This document shows, one piece after another, positions 14,707 through 23,054 of a stretch of DNA of 36,942 nt (the stretch's first letter is position 1; each line of letters opens with the position of its first letter). Source of the stretch: Gammaproteobacteria bacterium (GTDB lineage Bacteria > Pseudomonadota > Gammaproteobacteria > Steroidobacterales > Steroidobacteraceae). The notes below the pieces were generated by a model. It did no database searches. It was given only the letters and a program-made list of their open reading frames with translations, and was not told where the DNA came from. The position numbers were made by a program, and so were the translations under genes. The stretch covers positions 1 through 36,942 of the forward strand of contig JAGWPD010000242.1 of NCBI GenBank assembly GCA_028870705.1, in the 5' to 3' direction.

Positions 14707-15980
14707 GCGGTCGCGATACTTCTCTGCAGCATCTCCGCGGTCACGAGCACGACACCGCCCTCGGTCACGTGGAAGCGCGCGGCATCGGCGCCGCGGTCGA
14801 CGCCGATCTGCATGCCGTCGGGCACCTCGCAACCCTCGTCGAGGATCGCCTGGCGGATCGTGCAGCCGGCGCCGATCTTGACGTTGGGCAGGATCACGGA
14901 ACGGTGCACGCTGGAGCGCTCGTCCACACGCACGTTCGAGAACAGCAGCGACTGGTTGATGACCGCGCCGGAGATGATGCAGGCGCCCGACACGATCGAA
15001 TTGATCGCCATGCCGCGGCGCCCGTCCTCGTCGAGGATGAACTTCGCCGAGGGCACGTGCGCCTGGTAGGTCCAGATCGGCCACTCCTCGTCGTAGAGGT
15101 TCAGCTCGGGCGCCACGTGCACCAGCTCGAGATTGGCCTCGTAGTAGGCATCGACGGTGCCGACATCGCGCCAGTAGTTCTGCGCGCGCGTCTTCACGTC
15201 GGTGAACGGATAGGCGAACACCTGCAGCGTGTCGATCGCCGGCGGGATGATGTTGCGGCCGAAATCGTGCTTCGAATCCTCCTGCTTCGCGTCCTCGATC
15301 AGGAGTTTCTCCAGCAGCCGGCCGTTGAACACGTAGATGCCCATGGAAGCGAGCGCCACATCGGCGCGCCCCGGTATGGGCTCCGGGCTCTTCGGCTTCT
15401 CGGCGAATTTCGTCACGCGGTTCCATTCGGTGACCGACAGCACGCCGAACTCGCGCGCCTTGTCGAGCGGCACCTCGACCACGCCGACGGTGATGTCGGC
15501 GCCCTTCTCGACGTGGTAGGCCACCATCGGGCCGTAATCCATCTTGTAGATGTGATCGCCCGCCAGCACCAGCACGTGCTTGGGCCGGTGCGCGCGGATC
15601 AGCTCGAGGTTCTGGTAGACGCAATCGGCAGTGCCGCGGTACCAGTGCTCGCCGATCTGCTGCTGCGCCGGCACCACGTCGACGAACTCGCCGAACTCGC
15701 CGCGCAGGTAGCTCCAGCCGCGCTGCACGTGCTGGATCAGCGACTGCCCCTTGTACTGCGTCATCAGGAAGATCTGGCGGATGCCCGAGTTCACGCAGTT
15801 CGACAGCGGGAAATCGATGATGCGGAACTTGCCGCCGAACGGAGTCGCCGGCTTGCAGCGGTTGATCGTCAGGTCGCGCAGCCGCTCGCCGCGGCCGCCC
15901 GCCATGATCACCGCCAGCGTGCCGCTGGTGAGCCGGCTGACATAGCGCCCGGACGAGGTTCTTGGGTTGGGTTTGGCCAT
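14703..15980 (-). CDS. glgC: glucose-1-phosphate adenylyltransferase
   Basis: Makes ADP-glucose from glucose-1-phosphate and ATP, the committed step of bacterial glycogen synthesis. The product is 425 aa, the usual length. The nucleotide-binding start is [13 protein letters not shown] (22-34), followed by [24 protein letters not shown], the substrate region [14 protein letters not shown] and a C-terminal left-handed beta-helix with [20 protein letters not shown]. The ATG at 15978-15980 gives the expected N-terminus. A TAAGAT box (15989-15994 on the minus strand) lies only 8 bases upstream, so the message may have almost no leader. It is divergent from glgB and first in the glgC-GH57-malQ unit. 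No glycogen synthase gene lies in this window. Confidence 0.97.
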   Translation of the reverse strand: MAKPNPRTSSGRYVSRLTSGTLAVIMAGGRGERLRDLTINRCKPATPFGGKFRIIDFPLSNCVNSGIRQIFLMTQYKGQSLIQHVQRGWSYLRGEFGEFVDVVPAQQQIGEHWYRGTADCVYQNLELIRAHRPKHVLVLAGDHIYKMDYGPMVAYHVEKGADITVGVVEVPLDKAREFGVLSVTEWNRVTKFAEKPKSPEPIPGRADVALASMGIYVFNGRLLEKLLIEDAKQEDSKHDFGRNIIPPAIDTLQVFAYPFTDVKTRAQNYWRDVGTVDAYYEANLELVHVAPELNLYDEEWPIWTYQAHVPSAKFILDEDGRRGMAINSIVSGACIISGAVINQSLLFSNVRVDERSSVHRSVILPNVKIGAGCTIRQAILDEGCEVPDGMQIGVDRGADAARFHVTEGGVVLVTAEMLQRSIATA

Positions 15981-16012
15981 CGCAATCGATCTTAAGGTGG
16001 GGCCCCGTCGAG

Positions 16013-16018
16013 TATAGT
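16013..16018 (+). promoter_or_regulatory. -10 element TATAGT for glgB
   Basis: TATAGT (5/6 match) ends 9 bases before the glgB ATG. A standard start site about 7 bases downstream would leave a leader of only a few bases. The 47-base gap between glgC and glgB must hold both divergent promoters. No good -35 was seen. Confidence 0.4.
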
Positions 16019-16027
16019 ACGCCCGCA

Positions 16028-18199
16028 ATGGCCAACTGGATCGACGATCTGGCGGTGGACCGGGCACGCATCGCCGATGGAACCCATCATGATCCGCACG
16101 GCGTGCTGGGCCTGCGCGAACGCGGTGGCGTCGCGACCCTGCTGGTCTATTTGCCTGCCGCCCGCTCGGCGAACATCGAGGGCCGGCTGGAACTGACCCG
16201 GGTCCCCGGGAGCGATTTCTTCCACTGGCAGGGTCCACCGAACGGCGAACTGCCCCGGCATCCGCGTATATGCTGGCGCGACAGCCATGACGCGCCGCGC
16301 GAACGCGTCGATCCCTACAGCTTCCTGCCCACCTTTGGTGCACGCGATCTGACCGCATTCAGCGGCGGCCATGAAGCGCGCGCCTGGCAATTCCTCGGCG
16401 CGCAATGCATGCGGGTGGACGAGGTGGATGGCGTGCGCTTCGCGGTCTGGGCGCCCAACGCCGAACGCGTCAGCGTCGTGGGTCCGTTCTGCGACTGGGA
16501 CGGCCGGCGGCTGCCGCTGCGGAGCCTTGGCGGCAGTGGCGTGTGGGAACTGTTCGTCCCCGGCCTGGGAAGCGGCGAATTCTACAAGTTCGAGCTGCGC
16601 CACCGCCTCACCGGCGCGGTGGTGCTGAAGACCGACCCCTATGGCCGCGCCACCGAGCTGCGGCCGGGCACCGCCTCGATCGTCTGCGACAGCCACTACG
16701 GCTGGGGCGATGGCGACTGGTTGCGCGCGCGCCGCGAGCGCGACTGGCTGCACGCGCCGATGAGCATCTACGAAGTGCACGCCGGCTCCTGGCGCCAGCA
16801 TGGCGACGGCCGTTTTTACAATTACCGCGAGCTGGCCGCCGAACTCATCCCTTACGTGCGCGCGCAGGGCTTCACGCACGTCGAACTGCTGCCGGTCACC
16901 GAACATCCGCTCGATGACTCGTGGGGCTACCAGACCACGGGATACTTCGCGCCCACCAGCCGCCACGGCTCACCCGACGAGCTGCGCCATTTCATCGACC
17001 AGTGCCACCAGGCCGGCATCGGCGTGCTGCTCGACTGGGTGCCGGGGCATTTTCCGCGCGATGCACACGGCCTGGCGCGCTTCGATGGCACCGCGCTGTA
17101 CGAATACGAGGATCCGCGCAAGGGCGAGCACGCCGACTGGGGCACGCTGATCTTCAACTACGATCGCCGCGAGGTGCGCTCGTTCCTGCTCTCCAGCGCC
17201 TGCTACTGGCTGGAGGAATTCCACTTCGACGGGCTGCGCGTCGATGCGGTCGCCTCGATGATCTATCTTGATTTCGGCCGCCGCGGCAATTTCGTGCCCA
17301 ACCGCCATGGCGGCCGCGAGAACCTCGAGGCGATCGACTTCCTGCGCTCGCTCAACGCCACCACGCACGCGCGCAACCCGGGCACCGTGACCATCGCCGA
17401 GGAATCCACCGACTGGCCGCAGGTCTCGCGACCCACGGATGCCGGGGGCCTGGGCTTCAGCATGAAGTGGAACATGGGCTGGATGCACGACACGCTCGAC
17501 TACTTCAAGGAGGACTCGCTCTACCGGCGCCATCACCACCAGAAACTCAGCTTCGGGATGATGTACGCCTACAGCGAGAACTTCGTGCTGCCCTTCTCGC
17601 ACGATGAGGTCGTGCACCTCAAGCGTTCGCTCCTCGGGCGCATGCCCGGCGACCGCTGGCAGCAGCTCGCCAACCTGCGTGCGCTCTACACCTATATGTG
17701 GGCCTTTCCCGGCAAGAAGCTGCTGTTCATGGGCGGCGAGTTCGCGCACCCCTGGGAGTGGAACTTCCGCGCCGCGCTCCCCTGGTGGCTGACCGATCAC
17801 GCCGAGCATGCCGGCGTGCAGCGCGCCATCGCCGACCTGAACCGGCTATACGCGCAGTGGCCGGCGCTGCACCGCTACGAGTTCGAGCCGCGCGGCTTCA
17901 GCTGGCTCGACTGCGACGACGCCAGCCACTCGACGCTCAGCTTCGCCCGCTGGTCCGAGCAGCAGCACCTGGTGGTCGCGCTGAACTTCACGCCGGTGCC
18001 GCGCCGCGGCTACCGCCTCGGCGTACCGCACGACGCCCGCTACCGCGAGGTGTTCAATTCCGACTCGGGCTACTACGGCGGCAGCAACCTCGGCAACGGC
18101 GAGGGCGCGCAGGCGGAGGCCGTGCCCTACCAGGGGCAGCCGCATTCCATCGTGGTGACGCTGCCGCCGCTGGCGGGCGTGATCTTTGCGCCGGGGTGA
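16028..18199 (+). CDS. glgB: 1,4-alpha-glucan branching enzyme (GH13_9)
   Basis: Cuts alpha-1,4 chains and re-attaches them as alpha-1,6 branches in glycogen. The product is 723 aa, normal for the two-module proteobacterial form. There is an N-terminal domain, a CBM48-type domain (about 130-225, [18 protein letters not shown]), and then the catalytic barrel: [11 protein letters not shown], [16 protein letters not shown] region with D406, VTIAEEST with E458, and [10 protein letters not shown]. The start at 16028 gives [20 protein letters not shown]; the longer frame from 15962 would run through the promoter. It diverges from glgC and converges on the phosphorylase gene, with 10 bases between the stop codons. 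In the cytoplasm it works with GlgC, a synthase not seen here, and GlgP. Confidence 0.97.
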   Translation: MANWIDDLAVDRARIADGTHHDPHGVLGLRERGGVATLLVYLPAARSANIEGRLELTRVPGSDFFHWQGPPNGELPRHPRICWRDSHDAPRERVDPYSFLPTFGARDLTAFSGGHEARAWQFLGAQCMRVDEVDGVRFAVWAPNAERVSVVGPFCDWDGRRLPLRSLGGSGVWELFVPGLGSGEFYKFELRHRLTGAVVLKTDPYGRATELRPGTASIVCDSHYGWGDGDWLRARRERDWLHAPMSIYEVHAGSWRQHGDGRFYNYRELAAELIPYVRAQGFTHVELLPVTEHPLDDSWGYQTTGYFAPTSRHGSPDELRHFIDQCHQAGIGVLLDWVPGHFPRDAHGLARFDGTALYEYEDPRKGEHADWGTLIFNYDRREVRSFLLSSACYWLEEFHFDGLRVDAVASMIYLDFGRRGNFVPNRHGGRENLEAIDFLRSLNATTHARNPGTVTIAEESTDWPQVSRPTDAGGLGFSMKWNMGWMHDTLDYFKEDSLYRRHHHQKLSFGMMYAYSENFVLPFSHDEVVHLKRSLLGRMPGDRWQQLANLRALYTYMWAFPGKKLLFMGGEFAHPWEWNFRAALPWWLTDHAEHAGVQRAIADLNRLYAQWPALHRYEFEPRGFSWLDCDDASHSTLSFARWSEQQHLVVALNFTPVPRRGYRLGVPHDARYREVFNSDSGYYGGSNLGNGEGAQAEAVPYQGQPHSIVVTLPPLAGVIFAPG

Positions 18200-18209
18200 G
18201 CGCGCCGGG

Positions 18210-20771
18210 TTACAGGCGCTTGATGAGCCCCATCTCGAGCGGGTGCCCCTGGAGCTCATGCTCCGGCCGCACGCGGAACTCGAGCTCGAACTGCCCCGAG
18301 GTCGGCGGTGCGGCGTCGAGCTCGAACACCAGCGAGCCGTCGCTGTCGGTTTCACCTGTGGGCTTGAGCCGCGCGCGCCAGGTCTCGTCCTGGGCGTCAC
18401 GGGCGTAGGACGACAGCGCCGGCCACTGCATGCGCGTGCGCGGCAGCGTGCGGCGGGCCATGAATTCCACTGCGACATCATCGGCGGCGAGCCCGTTCAG
18501 GTACACGGCGATGCGCTGGCGCAGGCGCGCCCCGCTCTGCAGCTCGGCCGCCGGCGCCGCCAGCGCGCGCAGGCTGACGCCGCCCCAGGCCTTGCGCACC
18601 CGCTGCTTCCAGGTGGCGAGCGTGCGGGCGCCCGCGTCGCGGCCCGCGGAAATGCGCGCGTGCTGGCGCGCGGCCGCCTGGTAGAGGCCGCGGTCGTAGT
18701 CGATGATCATGCGGCGCATGTTGAACTGCGGGATCACGGTCATCATCGCGCGCCGGCAGCGGCGCACCCATTCGGGCGAATAGCCTTGCGTGCCGCGCGC
18801 GTAGTAGAGCGGCACGACTTCTTCCTCGAGCGTGTCGAGCATCAGGTCGGCATCGAGCGCATCGCGCCGGTCGGCATCCTGCACCTGCGTGGCGGGCACG
18901 CCCCAGCCGTTGGTGCCGTCCCAGGCCTCGGCCCACCAGCCGTCGAGCACGCTGAGGTTCAGGCGCCCGTTGATCGCGGCCTTGATGCCGGAAGTGCCGC
19001 TCGCCTCGAGCGGCGCGATCGGGTTGTTGAGCCAGACATCGACGCCGGAGACCAGCCAGCGCGCCAGCTCGATGTCGTAGTCCTCGAGGAACACGACGTT
19101 GCCGGCAAACTCGTGGCTCAGCATCAGCTGCTTGATCTCGCGCAGCAGCTGCTGGCCGGGCTGGTCGGCCGGGTGCGCCTTGCCCGCGAACAGGAACAGC
19201 ACCGGACGTTCGGCGCCGTCGATGAGCCGGGCGAGCCGCGCGCGATCGCGCAGCAGGAGCGAGGCGCGCTTGTAGGTCGCAAAGCGGCGCGCGAAGCCGA
19301 GCGTGAGCACGTCCGGGCGCTGCGGATCGAGCAGCCGCGTGACGTGCCGCAGCTCCGCGACGCTCAGGCCCTGCGCGGCGTATTGCCGCCGCATGCGTTC
19401 GCGCACGCCGGCAAGCATGCGCGCTTTCACGTCCTGCGCGGTCTGCCAGAACTGCTGCTCGGGAATCCGCTCCAGCCCCTGCCAGAAGCCCGCGTCGTTG
19501 AGCCGCTCGCGCCAGTCGGCGCCGAGCTCGCGATCGAAGAAGCGCGCCCAGCTCTGCGCCAGGAAGGTCGGCACGTGCACGCCGTTGGTGACGTAGCCGA
19601 CCGGGTTCTCGGCCACCGGCACGTCGTTCCAATGGTCGGCGCACAGCTTGGCCGAGACGCGCCCGTGGATGCGGCTCACGCCATTGACGCGGCGCGCGCC
19701 GGCCAGCGCGAGGCGCGTCATGTTGAAGCCGTGTCCGCCGCCGGGGCCGCGCCCCAGCGCCACCACGCGCTCGGGCGGGAGCGCCGATTCGCGCAGGTAG
19801 CCGCTGAAGGTGCTGTGGAACAACTCGTCACCGAACACGTCGTGCCCGGCGGCCACCGGCGTGTGGGTCGTGAACACGCATTGCGGCGCGGCCGCTTCGA
19901 GCGCCGCGTCGAACTCGAGTCCGCGCGCCAGGCCTTCACGCAGCAGCTCGAGGATCAGGAAGGCGGCGTGGCCCTCGTTGATGTGCCAGACCGCGGGCGC
20001 GAGGCCCAGCGCACGCAGCGCACGCACCCCGCCGATGCCGAGGATCATCTCCTGGCGGATGCGCGCCGACTCGCCGCCGCCGTAGAGGCGATGGGTGATG
20101 TCGCGGTCTTCGTGCGTGTTCTCGGGGCAGTTGGTGTCGAGCAGGTAGACGGCCACGCGGCCGACCTGCGCGCGCCAGACCCGCGCGGTCACGTCGCGCT
20201 CGCCGATGCGCAGCTTCACGCTGAGGCGTTTGCCGCCGGCATCGTCCACCGGTTCGACCGGCAGGTCGCGCGCGTCGGTGTCGGCGTAGTCGGCATGCTG
20301 CACGCCTTCGCCATCGACGCGCTGCGTGAAATAGCCCTGGCGGTACAGCAGCCCTACCGCGATGAAATTCAGCCGCTCGTCGCTGGCCGCCTTGCAATAG
20401 TCGCCGGCGAGGATCCCCAGGCCCCCGGAGTAGATCGGGAAACTCTCGTGGAAGCCGTACTCCGCGCAGAAGTAAGCGACCAGCGGCTGGTCGCCGCGCG
20501 GCGCGACATTGACGTAGTTGTCGAGGTAGTCGACCACCTGGGCGTAGCGCTCCAGATAGATGGAGTCGTGCGAGGCGCGCTCGAGGCGGCTCTGGTCTAT
20601 GCAGCGCAGCATGAGGCGTGGGTTGCCGCCCACCTGCTCCCAGAGCTCGGGATCGAGGTCCTGGAACAGCGCGCGCGCCGGGCGGTGCCAGCTGAAGAAC
20701 AGGTTGGCTGCGAGCTCGGGCAGGCGGCCCAGGGACGCGGGGATCGGCGAGGTGACCTCAAGCAAATGCAT
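18210..20771 (-). CDS. glgP: alpha-glucan phosphorylase (GT35, DUF3417-type)
   Basis: PLP-dependent phosphorylase that releases glucose-1-phosphate from glycogen or maltodextrin ends. The product is 853 aa. The N-terminal part (about 1-90, LPELAANLFFSWHRPARALFQ) is the DUF3417 domain seen in the archaeal/actinobacterial type of alpha-glucan phosphorylase rather than the E. coli type. The glucan-site wording PIYSGGLGILAGDYCKAASD and the PLP region EASGTSGIKAAINGRLNLS contain the Schiff-base lysine motif GTSGxKA. The start lies 15 bases after the stop of the VapC-like toxin gene, so the three minus-strand genes can be co-transcribed. No clear ribosome site is seen. The symbol is by function; malP would be equally fair. 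Confidence 0.95.
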   Translation of the reverse strand: MHLLEVTSPIPASLGRLPELAANLFFSWHRPARALFQDLDPELWEQVGGNPRLMLRCIDQSRLERASHDSIYLERYAQVVDYLDNYVNVAPRGDQPLVAYFCAEYGFHESFPIYSGGLGILAGDYCKAASDERLNFIAVGLLYRQGYFTQRVDGEGVQHADYADTDARDLPVEPVDDAGGKRLSVKLRIGERDVTARVWRAQVGRVAVYLLDTNCPENTHEDRDITHRLYGGGESARIRQEMILGIGGVRALRALGLAPAVWHINEGHAAFLILELLREGLARGLEFDAALEAAAPQCVFTTHTPVAAGHDVFGDELFHSTFSGYLRESALPPERVVALGRGPGGGHGFNMTRLALAGARRVNGVSRIHGRVSAKLCADHWNDVPVAENPVGYVTNGVHVPTFLAQSWARFFDRELGADWRERLNDAGFWQGLERIPEQQFWQTAQDVKARMLAGVRERMRRQYAAQGLSVAELRHVTRLLDPQRPDVLTLGFARRFATYKRASLLLRDRARLARLIDGAERPVLFLFAGKAHPADQPGQQLLREIKQLMLSHEFAGNVVFLEDYDIELARWLVSGVDVWLNNPIAPLEASGTSGIKAAINGRLNLSVLDGWWAEAWDGTNGWGVPATQVQDADRRDALDADLMLDTLEEEVVPLYYARGTQGYSPEWVRRCRRAMMTVIPQFNMRRMIIDYDRGLYQAAARQHARISAGRDAGARTLATWKQRVRKAWGGVSLRALAAPAAELQSGARLRQRIAVYLNGLAADDVAVEFMARRTLPRTRMQWPALSSYARDAQDETWRARLKPTGETDSDGSLVFELDAAPPTSGQFELEFRVRPEHELQGHPLEMGLIKRL

Positions 20772-20786
20772 GGCGATTCGGGCTGC

Positions 20787-21185
20787 TTACCAGGCGGTCT
20801 TCAGGCCCAGCGCACGATAGGCGGTCAACTCTTTATCGCGCGTGACCAGGGTCCAATTGCGCTGCAGGCATTGCCAGATCAGCATGCGATCGAAGGGATC
20901 CTTGTGCGGCAATCGCGCCAGGCGATGGAAGCCAGCCGATTCCTCTGCCGATGGCGCCGATATGCTCAACCCCATTTGCCGTCCCGCGCCAACGAGATCT
21001 TCAGGGGTGCAGCCCCAGAGCCTGAGCTTGCCGATGGAGAATTTCAGGGCGATCTCCCAGAACGTAATCGTGCTGACATGCATTTCATTGGCCGGATTGG
21101 TGATCAGCCGGCGCGTGGCGGCGGACAGTTTTTCGGGTGCCAGCACGGCCCACAGAAAGCTGTGGGTATCGAGCAGCGCAATCAT
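20787..21185 (-). CDS. PIN-domain toxin (VapC-like ribonuclease)
   Basis: A 132-aa PIN-domain protein. Type II toxins of this group cleave tRNA or rRNA when free of antitoxin. The acidic metal-binding residues are in place: LLDTHSFLW (D6), TFWEIALK (the E of WEIA), HKDPFDRMLIWQ and TLVTRDKEL. The start overlaps the stop of the upstream antitoxin (ATGA, 21182-21185), which is typical of such pairs. The stop is 15 bases before glgP. VapC subfamily and RNA target cannot be read from the sequence. Confidence 0.92.
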   Translation of the reverse strand: MIALLDTHSFLWAVLAPEKLSAATRRLITNPANEMHVSTITFWEIALKFSIGKLRLWGCTPEDLVGAGRQMGLSISAPSAEESAGFHRLARLPHKDPFDRMLIWQCLQRNWTLVTRDKELTAYRALGLKTAW

Positions 21186-21421
21186 GATTTCAGAAGATCC
21201 TCATCCACCAACGCAAAGTTTCTGGCAAAGGCGACGCGCGCTTTCGACTTGAGGAGCCCGAGCGGACGCCTTTGCCGCGGCTGCAAGGCCGAATAGGGAA
21301 CCATGGCGGCAACCTTGCGGTGATTGCGCCCAAAGGAAACGATGATGGTCTCCCCGCCACGCACGGCATCCAGTGCCTCGGAGAAGCGGGTCTTGAAATC
21401 GCCGACGGTCATGGTCTTCAT
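21182..21421 (-). CDS. Phd/YefM-family antitoxin
   Basis: A 79-aa DNA-binding antitoxin. The N-terminal Phd/YefM fold reads MTVGDFKTRFSEALDAVRGGETIIVSFGRNHRKVAAMVPY, and a short C-terminal tail should block the PIN toxin encoded immediately after it. It would also repress its own promoter. The ATG at 21419-21421 follows a GGGGTG-rich stretch. A TTGACA-containing promoter lies upstream. Confidence 0.9.
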   Translation of the reverse strand: MKTMTVGDFKTRFSEALDAVRGGETIIVSFGRNHRKVAAMVPYSALQPRQRRPLGLLKSKARVAFARNFALVDEDLLKS

Positions 21422-21439
21422 GTCTGCACCCCGGCATCA

Positions 21440-21468
21440 ATTGTCCGCACCATTCCCCATGTTGTCAA
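21440..21468 (-). promoter_or_regulatory. candidate promoter of the antitoxin-toxin(-glgP) unit
   Basis: On the minus strand there is a perfect -35 TTGACA (21463-21468), a 17-base spacer and GACAAT (21440-21445, 4/6 to the -10). Transcription would start about 12-15 bases upstream of the antitoxin ATG. Confidence 0.5.
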
Positions 21469-21541
21469 CTTGACCTGTTAATTATGACGAGCCAGAGCGC
21501 GCGCGCTGATCGGCCGGGGCGCAGGCTTGGATATTTGAGGC

Positions 21542-22249
21542 GTGAATCTGTACATTCAGGAAATGGCTGACCCGGTAAGAGCTTGCGATTTTCGAAGCCG
21601 CTTGATCGATCCCGCGCGACCATTGCACCGCGTTGGCCAAGCGCTCATCGCGGCCAGCCTGATTATGGCTTGCGGTCAGGATCAAGCCGCCGGGGCAGGC
21701 GCTGTGGCAACCGCTTCAGTGCCAACCGCCGCCACGGCGGATCAGTGCCTGCCGGGCGAGCGCGGCTTCCTGCGCGCCAGGCTCAGGGGCGCGATCGAGG
21801 CCGACCTCGACTGGCGCGGCGCCGCGATCCAGTGCGAAGGTGGCGCGCGACCTGATGGCCGGGGCATCCGCGTCAGCTTCCTCGGTCCGGCCGATGCGCG
21901 CGGGCAGCGCCTGAGGCTCGTGTTCGGCATCGCTGCGGCGCCGGGCCATGCGCGCACGGCGACGGCGGCGACCAATGTCACGCTGATCGTCGAAGGCGCG
22001 GACCGCGTCTACACCACGGCCGGCGGCGAGCGCTGCGCGATCGACGCGCTGGTGCAGGAGCCGCTGCCGACCGCCGGACCACCCGCCGCCAGCCAGGAGA
22101 GCCGCCAGTACCGCGTCGCCGCGCGCGGCTACTGCATCGATCCGGCCGCGCTGCTCGATGGCAGCGCACGGGTGTACATCAATCGCTTCGATTTCGCGGG
22201 CGTGGCCCGCTTTGAGGACAACGATTTGCATGCAACGCGCCATGACTGA
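21542..22249 (+). CDS. putative lipoprotein of unknown function
   Basis: Up to 235 aa from the GTG at 21542; an ATG at 21563 and a TTG at 21602 are alternative starts with no clear ribosome site for any of them. A hydrophobic segment ends in a lipobox-like LIMAC (ALIAASLIMACGQ), so the mature protein probably begins at that cysteine and is membrane-anchored. The rest is Ala/Arg-rich with scattered cysteines (DQCLPG, QCEGG, ERCAID, YCIDP) that could form disulfides in the periplasm. I recognise no family. Its stop overlaps the start of the DUF192 gene by 8 bases, so the two are probably co-translated. Confidence 0.75.
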   Translation: MNLYIQEMADPVRACDFRSRLIDPARPLHRVGQALIAASLIMACGQDQAAGAGAVATASVPTAATADQCLPGERGFLRARLRGAIEADLDWRGAAIQCEGGARPDGRGIRVSFLGPADARGQRLRLVFGIAAAPGHARTATAATNVTLIVEGADRVYTTAGGERCAIDALVQEPLPTAGPPAASQESRQYRVAARGYCIDPAALLDGSARVYINRFDFAGVARFEDNDLHATRHD

Positions 22250-22703
22250 CATCCGACGCGGTCTCCTCGCCGGCCTGATGCTGTGGTCGCTGTCGGGCGC
22301 GGCCACGGCCGCAGACGAAGACATGCCGCGCTCTGCGCTCGAAATCCGCACCGCGCACGGGCACCAGCGGTTCAACATCCGCATCGCCGACACCGCAGCC
22401 CGGCAGGAACTGGGGCTGATGTTCCAGACCCGGCTGCCGGCCGATGAAGGCATGCTGTTTCCGCAGGCAAAGCCGCGGATCGTGAGCATGTGGATGAAGA
22501 ACACTTATATACCGCTCGACATGCTGTTCATCGACAGCCACGGCCGCATCGTCTGCCTGCTGGCCATGACCAAACCCCAGTCGCTCGAAATCCTCAGTTG
22601 CCCCAAACCGGTGAAGGCCGTGCTCGAGATAGGCGGGGGTGAGGCGGGCGAGCGGGGAATCCGGGTCGGAGACCGGGTGCTGTACGAACTGCACAAACCT
22701 TAG
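22242..22703 (+). CDS. secreted DUF192-family protein
   Basis: A 153-aa protein with a signal peptide (MTDIRRGLLAGLMLWSLSGA, cleavage near ATAADE) followed by a DUF192 domain: FNIRIADTAARQELGLMFQTRLPADEGMLF, MWMKNTYIPLDMLFID and the end VLEIGGGEAGERGIRVGDRV. DUF192 proteins are small beta-rich exported proteins found in many bacteria and archaea; their function is not established. The start at 22242 is preferred over 22230 because it yields a standard signal peptide. It overlaps the lipoprotein gene by ATGACTGA. Confidence 0.92.
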   Translation: MTDIRRGLLAGLMLWSLSGAATAADEDMPRSALEIRTAHGHQRFNIRIADTAARQELGLMFQTRLPADEGMLFPQAKPRIVSMWMKNTYIPLDMLFIDSHGRIVCLLAMTKPQSLEILSCPKPVKAVLEIGGGEAGERGIRVGDRVLYELHKP

Positions 22704-23054
22704 GAATCTTTGCACACCAAGGGTCCATGCGAAGCGAAGTGCTACACGCGTGACTGCAGTGTTGCATGAAAGCAACATAAGGTGTGGCGGTTCATTAAAT
22801 CAACCAACACCCGCCTTGTGCCGCTTAATTGCCGCATAATCCGCGCGTTGACTGCTGCGAAGGTTTTAGAAAAAGTCTACGGCGAATTGCGGAAGTTGCG
22901 TAGTTACTGCGAGTTGTGTTTAGCTTCGCGCCACTGCAATGCCGGTTGCAGGCGTCTGCTATGGGGGACTGCCAGCGAGCCGGCATTTCATCGTCCTTAA
23001 TCCAGAATCCGGAGCGGCGCTGCCGTTCATGAAAATCATAGGGGAGCCCTTGTA
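22704..23054. other. 351-base gap upstream of the second TBDR
   Basis: No convincing gene. It is less GC-rich than the flanks. It contains a short hairpin (TGTTGC 22760-22765 with GCAACA 22772-22777), a CATAAT box (22835-22840) and an isolated TTGACT (22848-22853), but no well-spaced promoter. The last bases hold a GGGGAG ribosome site for the receptor gene. It is probably the long promoter and leader region of the receptor. Confidence 0.5.

Noticed and set aside
13024-16071. A 1015-residue open frame on the minus strand covering the GH57 gene and beyond
   Set aside because: Only the part from 14706 downward is the GH57 protein. The upstream part is an out-of-frame reading of glgC, with Arg/Ala-rich low-complexity sequence.
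18186-21296. A 1036-residue plus-strand open frame
   Set aside because: Antisense to glgP and the toxin gene. Its product is Arg/His/Ala-rich without a recognisable fold, which is typical of high-GC shadow frames.
22782-23000. A 72-residue Cys-containing frame in the gap before the second TBDR
   Set aside because: GTG start with no spaced ribosome site and no recognisable leader or core layout. Kept only as a weak candidate substrate in the findings.
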